NCBI GenBank assembly: GCA_945869825.1
Contig: CAMBQF010000014.1
Span: 1 to 35,879, forward strand
Origin: Chitinophaga pinensis
GTDB taxonomy: Bacteria > Bacteroidota > Bacteroidia > CAMBQF01
Length of the DNA stretch: 35,879 nucleotides
Direction of reading: 5' to 3'
Below the pieces are notes generated by a model that saw nothing but the letters and a program-made list of their open reading frames with translations, searched no databases and was not told where the DNA came from. The position numbers and the translations under genes were made by a program. Below, in pieces: positions 29,759 to 35,879 of this stretch (positions are counted from its first letter, which is position 1; each line of letters opens with the position of its first letter).

Positions 29759-29822
29759 GTAAATAACCTTACACAAAATTGGGTATTTATAAACAAAATT
29801 GGGTGTTAATGGCGATTTACCT

Positions 29823-30001
29823 GCCGACAGCTTTATTACTTTTTGCTTGTCCAAAAAGTAACCAAAAAAGACACCACGCCGCATCAAGTGCGGGGCAGGC
29901 TCAAGCAAATACACTGCAATTTTGCTCTCGCACTAGGCTAACCACACTAATTGCCTTGCAAATCCCGATAGCTATCGGGATTGTGTCCGCAACGGGCGTG
30001 G
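29823..30001. repeat. structured intergenic element (copy 1), hairpin TTACTTTTTG-cttgtc-CAAAAAGTAA
   Basis: Shares GCCGACRGC...CTTTTTGCTTG..CAAAAAG.AA.CAAAAAA with the element near 33338; contains further stems. Confidence 0.6.
29961..29982. repeat. 22-bp perfect palindrome AATCCCGATAGCTATCGGGATT
   Basis: Read directly; equals its own reverse complement. Confidence 0.9.
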
Positions 30002-30152
30002 ACTACCCACACACAATATAATAAAACAGTATATGAATGCATTTTCGCTGGATGAGCATCCTCAATCAGATAATTTGGTAATAAGCGAATTAGATAATTA
30101 AATAATGTTGTAACTTTTGGGGTAGTAGTTGGTCTTACCAAAAACTACAAAC

Positions 30153-30812
30153 ATGCAACGGTTATCCTGTTTACTAATTATTTTTGCTGTTGGCCTTTTC
30201 GCTTGCGATAGCGAACCCGACAATGATCCCACTTCAGAATCATATCTACCATTAGCTGTTGGCAACTATTGGGTTTATAAAACATACTCGACAGATTCAA
30301 ACCAATATAATCCGTTAAACCTTACTTATATTCAAGAAGACAGTATTTATGTTGACCGATTTGAGATATTGGAAGACGATACATTTTATGTTTTAAAAGG
30401 TGTACCTGCGCATATGCTAGGAGAATATAATCAAAATGGAGAGGTCTACCTCCGAGATTCTTCGGAGGTTATATTTGGTATCAATAATAAGAAAATATTC
30501 ATGCCATTTTGGGGCAATTTATACAGGAATCTATATATTGATTATGGTACAACACAAAATGGAATACCGAGCATATATCGGGAGTATATAGAACACACAC
30601 CAGATGACTCATCTATCACTACTCCTCAAAGCACTATATATTGGATTTATCAGATATCAGGTTACTATTGTACAGATTACGATACAATTTTGAATGATCC
30701 AGGAGATTGTAATAAATTATTCAGTAGATATTTTGCACAAAATGTAGGTATGGTATGCGATTATGAGGGAGATAGCCTGTATGCTTTTCTTTCAAGGTAT
30801 CATATACAATAA
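30153..30812 (+). CDS. putative lipoprotein, unknown function
   Basis: MQRLSCLLIIFAVGLFAC|DSEPDNDP signal with lipobox LFAC; YLPLAVGNYWVYKTY motif common in Bacteroidota lipoproteins. Confidence 0.7.
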   Translation: MQRLSCLLIIFAVGLFACDSEPDNDPTSESYLPLAVGNYWVYKTYSTDSNQYNPLNLTYIQEDSIYVDRFEILEDDTFYVLKGVPAHMLGEYNQNGEVYLRDSSEVIFGINNKKIFMPFWGNLYRNLYIDYGTTQNGIPSIYREYIEHTPDDSSITTPQSTIYWIYQISGYYCTDYDTILNDPGDCNKLFSRYFAQNVGMVCDYEGDSLYAFLSRYHIQ

Positions 30813-30901
30813 TGCAATAAAGTACCATAATAGGTACAATTTGTCCATTGTAAAGGGTGTTGTTATTGCTGATATTTGCAGTGTACTTAAAACATACGGC
30901 T

Positions 30902-31774
30902 ATGAAAAAACAATTAATAATTACCGCATTTATCCTATTGGGTTTTACTGCCAATGCACAACTACTTAATATGGATTTTGAGAATTGGGACTCTACCGAT
31001 GTAGGGTACCCGCTACCCGATAACTGGGTTATTGGCCAGGGTACGGGGCAGTTTGGTATCTATAAGGATAACAATCCACAAAACGGTGCCTATGCCATGA
31101 CATTATCGCGCTGGTATTACTATACGTTTGACGATGCGGTACAATCGGCACCGGCACCCTTTAAACCGGCAGAGTTGAGCGGGCATTACCGCTACACCGA
31201 CAACCAAATAGTGCAAGGTGAAGAAGAGCCTTATAATGATACCGCACACGTATATGTATTTGCTACTAAATGGAATGTACAAAGCCAGCAAAGGGATACG
31301 CTGGGCCAAGGCAGCCTGGATTTGCACGGTGCTGAAAACTGGACATTTTTTAACTGTCCTATATACTATACCGGCAACGGGCTGCCCGATAGTGTTACCA
31401 TACTTTTGGCGCCAACGGAAAGACACTTAAACTCGCCCAACGGATTGTGTCTTGCAAGCACTGATGGATATTGCTCGTTTTTTACGGTAGATAATTTATC
31501 GCTATCGGAAACGGTTACCGATGTTGCAGAGAAGCCTGCCGATAGGTTTAAGCTTTACCCCAACCCTGCCAGTGATGAATTGTATGTTGGCACTAACAAT
31601 AACATGCAAACCTATGGTTATTTCATTTACGATGCGATGGGCAAAAGGGTTGGCAGTGGTAATTTAGGCACTGAGAACCGCCAGGTTGATATAACAGGTT
31701 TGGCTAGCGGGTTGTACACCCTGACTATATACGAAAATTACGAGGCAACAACATTGACATTTGTAAAACAGTAA
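30902..31774 (+). CDS. secreted protein with T9SS type A C-terminal sorting domain
   Basis: MKKQLIITAFILLGFTANAQ signal; LYPNPASDELYVG...ITGLASGLYTLTIYENYEATTLTFVKQ C-terminal domain. Confidence 0.85.
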   Translation: MKKQLIITAFILLGFTANAQLLNMDFENWDSTDVGYPLPDNWVIGQGTGQFGIYKDNNPQNGAYAMTLSRWYYYTFDDAVQSAPAPFKPAELSGHYRYTDNQIVQGEEEPYNDTAHVYVFATKWNVQSQQRDTLGQGSLDLHGAENWTFFNCPIYYTGNGLPDSVTILLAPTERHLNSPNGLCLASTDGYCSFFTVDNLSLSETVTDVAEKPADRFKLYPNPASDELYVGTNNNMQTYGYFIYDAMGKRVGSGNLGTENRQVDITGLASGLYTLTIYENYEATTLTFVKQ

Positions 31775-31815
31775 CTTGCTTTCTTCTGTTTAGTTCTAAA
31801 GTTTAGTTGAGTTAC

Positions 31816-31851
31816 AACCCTATATTTGAAAGTAATTTCAGCTATAGGGTT
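31816..31851 (+). promoter_or_regulatory. hairpin/inverted repeat in front of AraC-family gene, overlapping a TATATTTG element
   Basis: AACCCTATA-tt-TGAAA-gtaa-TTTCA-gc-TATAGGGTT; TATATTTG at 31821-31828. Confidence 0.6.
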
Positions 31852-31865
31852 ATTTATTTAGCAGT

Positions 31866-32726
31866 ATGAAAAAAGCGATACCCATACACGATTTTAACGA
31901 AGAGGACACCAAAAATGTGCCCGTACGCTACATTCAGCTAAACCCCCTAACTGAATATGATATAGCACCGCCACACCGCCATAACTATTACGAGGTATTC
32001 TTTTTTACCAAAGGCGGCGGCTACCATTATATAGATTTTGTGCAACACCCCGTGGCCGATAACAGCGTGCATATTGTATACCCCGGGCAGGTGCATGTGC
32101 TTAGCCGCGAGCTTAATACCAATGGAGCTGTAGTACATTTTTCGCGCGAGATTTATGATGATATCACCACCCAAAACGGACAACTTCCGTTGGTGCAATT
32201 TCTTAACAGCAATACCTTTTTGCATATAGAAAATACGCCCGAAGAACAGGACAAACTGAATACCGTTTTAACCCAGCTGAAAAGAGAATACCAAAGCAAC
32301 AACCCCGAGGCTGAGATATTAAAAGCCTACCTGCATATATTGCTTATAAAGTGTATTCGCCTGTTTGATAAAAAGCACCCCGATTGGCAGGAAAATGCTA
32401 CGGGCTTGTATAACGATTTTAGGGCCCTGGCCGAGGATAACTTCCTGGAACAGAAACAACCGGGCTATTATGCCGAGCGGCTTAAAATAAGCGAACGTAA
32501 GCTTAACGATATTTGTAAAAAAGCAACGGGTGTTACCGTGGGCGATTATTTAAATAACCGCATAATACTGGAGGCTAAGCGCCTGCTTTGTAACTCGCCG
32601 CTAACGGCAAAAGAAGTAGCGTTCTACCTAGGCTTTAACGACCCCTCTTACTTTAACCGCTTTTTTAAAATTAAAACGGGGCTTACTGCGCTGGAGTTTA
32701 GGCAGATAGCGGATAAGCGGGTGTAA
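31866..32726 (+). CDS. AraC-family transcriptional regulator
   Basis: N-terminal cupin-like PPHRHNYYEVFFFTKGGGYHYIDF; C-terminal HTH ERLKISERKLNDICKKATGVTVGDYLNNRIILEAKRLLCNSPLTAKEVAFYLGFNDPSYFNRFFKIKTGLTALEFR. Confidence 0.93.
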   Translation: MKKAIPIHDFNEEDTKNVPVRYIQLNPLTEYDIAPPHRHNYYEVFFFTKGGGYHYIDFVQHPVADNSVHIVYPGQVHVLSRELNTNGAVVHFSREIYDDITTQNGQLPLVQFLNSNTFLHIENTPEEQDKLNTVLTQLKREYQSNNPEAEILKAYLHILLIKCIRLFDKKHPDWQENATGLYNDFRALAEDNFLEQKQPGYYAERLKISERKLNDICKKATGVTVGDYLNNRIILEAKRLLCNSPLTAKEVAFYLGFNDPSYFNRFFKIKTGLTALEFRQIADKRV

Positions 32727-32729
32727 TAA

Positions 32730-33227
32730 TCAGGCTTTCTTTCCTTTATAGTCTTTAATACCGAATTTGGGTGGGTTTTGTTGTTCGTAGTACCCATCGA
32801 TGTAAAGCTCAGGGCCATAAGATGCTTTAACGGCTAACTGGTCGCAGCGGTTGTTTTCTGCATTTTCGGCATGGCCTTTTACCCAGTTGAATTTTACTTT
32901 ATGGTTGGCCATAACGGCTAACAGGCGTTGCCACAGGTCGGGGTTTTTTACTTCTTTCCAGTTTTTACGTACCCAGCCGGCAATCCACTTTTTCTCAATA
33001 GCATCAACTACATATTTAGAGTCGGAATATACATTGATATTCATTCCGGGGTTTTTAAGCTGCTCAATGGCTACAATAACGCTTAGCAACTCCATACGAT
33101 TATTAGTGGTGTAGCGGAAACCGGCAGCCAGCTCTTTGCGGTGCTGACCCGATAGCATAACAATGCCGTAGCCTCCCGGGCCGGGGTTGCCGCGCGCTGC
33201 ACCGTCTGTATAGATACTGATTTCCAT
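32730..33227 (-). CDS. rnhA: ribonuclease HI
   Basis: MEISIYTDGAARGNPGPGGYGIVM, TNNRMELLSVIVAIEQL, VYSDSKYVVDAI, WVKGHAENAENNRCDQLAVKA; the ORF track start at 33236 is TTG, ATG is 33227. Confidence 0.95.
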   Translation of the reverse strand: MEISIYTDGAARGNPGPGGYGIVMLSGQHRKELAAGFRYTTNNRMELLSVIVAIEQLKNPGMNINVYSDSKYVVDAIEKKWIAGWVRKNWKEVKNPDLWQRLLAVMANHKVKFNWVKGHAENAENNRCDQLAVKASYGPELYIDGYYEQQNPPKFGIKDYKGKKA

Positions 33228-33233
33228 TTGGGG

Positions 33234-33241
33234 CAAAATTA
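33234..33241 (-). promoter_or_regulatory. -7 element TAATTTTG, 6 nt before rnhA ATG
   Basis: Perfect TAnnTTTG. Confidence 0.4.
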
Positions 33242-33246
33242 CTGGA

Positions 33247-33281
33247 TTAATTCATAATGCAGAATGCAAAATTCAGAATGT
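33247..33281. repeat. degenerate heptamer tandem array (5 units)
   Basis: TTAATTC ATAATGC AGAATGC AAAATTC AGAATGT. Confidence 0.55.
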
Positions 33282-33337
33282 TTTAACTCATCAGCTTTTC
33301 TAAGGCAATAGAAAAACTATTTGTTGCTTTGTCCTTT

Positions 33338-33540
33338 GCCGACGGCACTTCCTTTTTGCTTGATCAAAAAGGAAGCAAAAAATCAACGGCTGATATTTCT
33401 CACCGACCTGCTACGGGTTGTGAGCTAAACCGCGCAAACTCGTCAACCTAAGGCTGACTCAAACAGTGCGCGCTTGCCTCCCCGCCAAGGCGTGGAGACG
33501 CTCACTTTCCTTGCAGGTGCCCGTCTCGAAATATAGGCCG
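33338..33540. repeat. structured intergenic element (copy 2), hairpin TTCCTTTTTG-cttgat-CAAAAAGGAA
   Basis: Hairpin 33349-33374; related to the 29823 element; downstream stem CTCAC...GTGAG. The 3' boundary is uncertain. Confidence 0.5.
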
Positions 33541-33605
33541 GACTTTATTTTCACAGATTACCATAGGACGAAATAATATGGAATTAATCTACCTGCGAAT
33601 AACTA

Positions 33606-33633
33606 TCAACTGTCAGTTATCAGATTTCAACTA
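33606..33633. repeat. degenerate heptamer tandem array (4 units) ending at the kbl stop codon
   Basis: TCAACTG TCAGTTA TCAGATT TCAACTA. Confidence 0.5.
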
Positions 33634-34824
33634 TTTTATCACACCCAGCTCTTTACCTACTTTGGTGAAGGCAGCGATGGCTTTGTCGAGGTGATGGCGA
33701 TCGTGGCCGGCTGACATTTGTACGCGTATGCGGGCTTTGTCTTTTGCCACTACAGGGAAGAAGAAGCCTATTACATAGATGCCCTCGGTTAGCAGCTTAG
33801 CGGCAAACTCCTGTGCTAGCTTAGCATCATATAACATTACGGGTACTATGGGGTGTATGCCGGGCTTAATATCAAAGCCAGCTTCGTTCATTTTGCTGCG
33901 GAAGTACAAGGCATTATCCATCAGCTTATCGCGCAACTCGGTGGTTTCCTGTAATAAGTCTAACACCGCTATGCTTGAGCCTACAATGGCCGGGGCCAGT
34001 GAGTTAGAGAACAAGTATGGGCGCGAGCGTTGACGTAGTATCTCTATAATTTCTTTTTTGCCTGATGTAAATCCGCCCATAGCACCACCCAGGGCTTTGC
34101 CAAGGGTACCGGTGATAATATCTATTTTGCCTATTACGTTGTGATGCTCGTGCGTGCCGCGGCCTGTTTTACCCAAAAAGCCCGATGCATGGCACTCGTC
34201 AATCATAATAAGGGCGTTGTATTTTTCGGCCAATTTTACAATCTCGTCCAACGGGGCGATAGTGCCATCCATAGAGAAGACCCCATCGGTAACAATAATG
34301 CGGCTGCGTTGGGCTTGTGAGGCGATAAGCTGCGCCTCTAAATCGGCCATATCGGCATTTTTGTAGCGGTAGCGTACTGCTTTGCAAAGGCGCACCCCAT
34401 CGATAATAGATGCATGGTTTAGCTCATCAGAAATGATTGCATCTTCTTCGCCAAACAAAGGCTCAAACACCCCGCCATTGGCATCGAAAGCGGCTGCATA
34501 CAGGATGGTATCTTCTGTACCCAGAAACTCAGATATTTTCTTTTCGAGGGTTTTGTGGATGTCTTGCGTGCCGCAGATAAAACGTACTGACGACATACCG
34601 AAGCCATGGGTGTCAAGCGTTTTGTGTGCAGCCTCAATAACCTTTGGGTGGCTTGATAGGCCCAGGTAGTTGTTGGCGCAGAAATTTATCACCTCGCTAC
34701 CATCAGTCAGCTTAATATCTGCACCCTGTGGGGTAACAATAACACGTTCTGCTTTATATAAACCCGCTTCGCGGATACCGGCTAATTCGCCTTGTAGTTT
34801 TTCTTGAAAGTCTTTTGGATACAT
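33631..34824 (-). CDS. kbl: glycine C-acetyltransferase (2-amino-3-ketobutyrate CoA ligase), PLP-dependent
   Basis: 397 aa; [82 protein letters not shown]. Confidence 0.93.
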   Translation of the reverse strand: MYPKDFQEKLQGELAGIREAGLYKAERVIVTPQGADIKLTDGSEVINFCANNYLGLSSHPKVIEAAHKTLDTHGFGMSSVRFICGTQDIHKTLEKKISEFLGTEDTILYAAAFDANGGVFEPLFGEEDAIISDELNHASIIDGVRLCKAVRYRYKNADMADLEAQLIASQAQRSRIIVTDGVFSMDGTIAPLDEIVKLAEKYNALIMIDECHASGFLGKTGRGTHEHHNVIGKIDIITGTLGKALGGAMGGFTSGKKEIIEILRQRSRPYLFSNSLAPAIVGSSIAVLDLLQETTELRDKLMDNALYFRSKMNEAGFDIKPGIHPIVPVMLYDAKLAQEFAAKLLTEGIYVIGFFFPVVAKDKARIRVQMSAGHDRHHLDKAIAAFTKVGKELGVIK

Positions 34825-34850
34825 GCTGTAAAATTAAGCAATTTTACCTC

Positions 34851-34863
34851 ACCCCCTAACCCC
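34851..34863. repeat. ACCCCCTAACCCC element, left copy
   Basis: Inverted copy at 35693-35705; the left copy sits in the longer ccccatctcctaaagtgagaggggg hairpin. Confidence 0.7.
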
Positions 34864-34894
34864 ATCTCCTAAAGTGAGAGGGGGAATTATTTCT

Positions 34895-34902
34895 TATGTT
34901 TG
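34895..34902 (+). promoter_or_regulatory. -7 element TATGTTTG, 4 nt before methyltransferase ATG
   Basis: Perfect TAnnTTTG. Confidence 0.4.
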
Positions 34903-34906
34903 GAAA

Positions 34907-35707
34907 ATGGAAACGCCTGATGATTATAAAGAGAGTAACCGTATAGCCTGGAACCAACGGGTAGAACCACACTTACAATCGGAGTTGTACGATTTGGAGG
35001 GGTTTAAAAGTGGCGCAACATCGCTTAACCAAATTGAACTGGATTTATTGGGCAATGTTAGCGGCAAAAGTATTTTGCACCTGCAATGCCACTTTGGGCA
35101 GGACAGTCTTTCGCTGGCGCGCATGGGGGCTAAAGTAGTAGGGGTTGATTTATCAGACAAAGCCATAGAAACCGCTAAAAACCTCAACACCGAGCTTAGG
35201 CTTGATGCTGAATTTGTATGCTGCGATGTGTACGATTCCCCTAACCATATCAACCAACAGTTTGATATTGTTTTTACTACTTACGGTACCATTGGTTGGT
35301 TGCCCGATATGGATAAATGGGCAGGCGTTGTAAGCCACTTTTTAAAGCCCGGCGGCAAACTGGTGTTTGTGGAGTTTCACCCTGCGGTGTGGATGTTTGA
35401 CGATGATTTTACGCATGTGGCCTACAATTATTTTAATGCTGATACCATTGTAGAAACTACTGAAGGTACTTATGCTGACCGCAATGCAACTATAAAAACT
35501 GAAACTGTGAGCTGGAACCATGACCTGGGTGAAGTGCTAACGGCATTGCTTGGTAAAGGGTTGAAGATTGAATCGTTCAAGGAATATGATTACTCGCCCT
35601 ACAATGTTTTTAGAGATATGGAGCAGATAGGCGAAAGGCAATACCGTTTAAAGAAAATGGGGAATAAATTGCCGATGGTGTATTCTGTGGTAGGGGTTAG
35701 GGGGTAG
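34907..35707 (+). CDS. class I SAM-dependent methyltransferase
   Basis: METPDDYKESNRIAWNQRVEPH; SILHLQCHFGQDSLSLARMGAKVVGVDLSDKAIETAK; FDIVFTTYGTIGWLPDM. ATG 34907 preferred over GTG 34874. Confidence 0.9.
   Translation: METPDDYKESNRIAWNQRVEPHLQSELYDLEGFKSGATSLNQIELDLLGNVSGKSILHLQCHFGQDSLSLARMGAKVVGVDLSDKAIETAKNLNTELRLDAEFVCCDVYDSPNHINQQFDIVFTTYGTIGWLPDMDKWAGVVSHFLKPGGKLVFVEFHPAVWMFDDDFTHVAYNYFNADTIVETTEGTYADRNATIKTETVSWNHDLGEVLTALLGKGLKIESFKEYDYSPYNVFRDMEQIGERQYRLKKMGNKLPMVYSVVGVRG
35693..35705. repeat. GGGGTTAGGGGGT, inverted copy of the 34851 element, inside the end of the methyltransferase CDS
   Basis: Exact reverse complement over 13 bases. Confidence 0.7.
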
Positions 35708-35784
35708 GAATTAGTTGTTTTAACACCCACATAAACCAGTTAGCAAACTGATTGCATTGTATTTAGAAAGTGTTTTGCTATCTT

Positions 35785-35792
35785 TAAATTTG
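35785..35792 (+). promoter_or_regulatory. -7 element TAAATTTG upstream of the last partial gene
   Basis: Perfect TAnnTTTG, 17 nt before ATG 35810. Confidence 0.4.
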
Positions 35793-35809
35793 AATTTAAA
35801 CGCCTTGGC

Positions 35810-35879
35810 ATGAAAAGACTTTTACTCTACGTATTGGCATTGTTTACAGTTGTTGCTGCCCAAGGGCAAACGGTGCAAC
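35810..35879 (+). CDS. secreted protein, 3'-truncated by window end
   Basis: ATG 35810, MKRLLLYVLALFTVVAAQGQTVQ... signal peptide. Confidence 0.6.
   Translation, partial: MKRLLLYVLALFTVVAAQGQTVQ

Noticed and set aside
29779-30021. 80-aa plus-strand ORF across the purH upstream gap
   Set aside because: Covers the structured element and palindrome; no protein-like pattern.
1-35879. CRISPR array, prophage, transposon, toxin-antitoxin or restriction system
   Set aside because: No regularly spaced repeats, transposase/integrase, or recognisable defence genes seen on either strand.

Overview
This window is a Bacteroidota-type chromosomal segment. The evidence is two T9SS C-terminal sorting domains, a TonB-dependent receptor with a carboxypeptidase-regulatory-like N-terminus, and many TAnnTTTG -7 elements. 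Most of it is housekeeping: metF (5'-truncated), aroA, a RecD/Pif1-like helicase, purN, an arginase/agmatinase-family enzyme, HU, fmt, a Lys/Ala-rich histone H1-like protein, mutS, a SpoU-type RNA methyltransferase, a DsbA-family protein, purH, rnhA and kbl. The most interesting coding block is a tightly packed minus-strand run mreB-mreC-mreD-mrdA-rodA-SGNH-SGNH-MBOAT. It attaches a candidate O-acylation module to the cell-elongation genes. No rRNA, tRNA, CRISPR array, transposase or phage module was seen. The non-coding signals of interest are: (i) repeated placement of a TAnnTTTG element 4-7 nt before start codons, suggesting leaderless transcripts; (ii) an orphan full-consensus promoter between mutS and the next gene; (iii) two intergenic elements sharing a covarying hairpin, each near degenerate short-period tandem repeats; (iv) inverted 13-mers flanking a methyltransferase gene; (v) a long hairpin in front of an AraC-family regulator. 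I did not find a clear-cut novel defence or mobile system. All calls come from reading sequence and motifs, with no database search.
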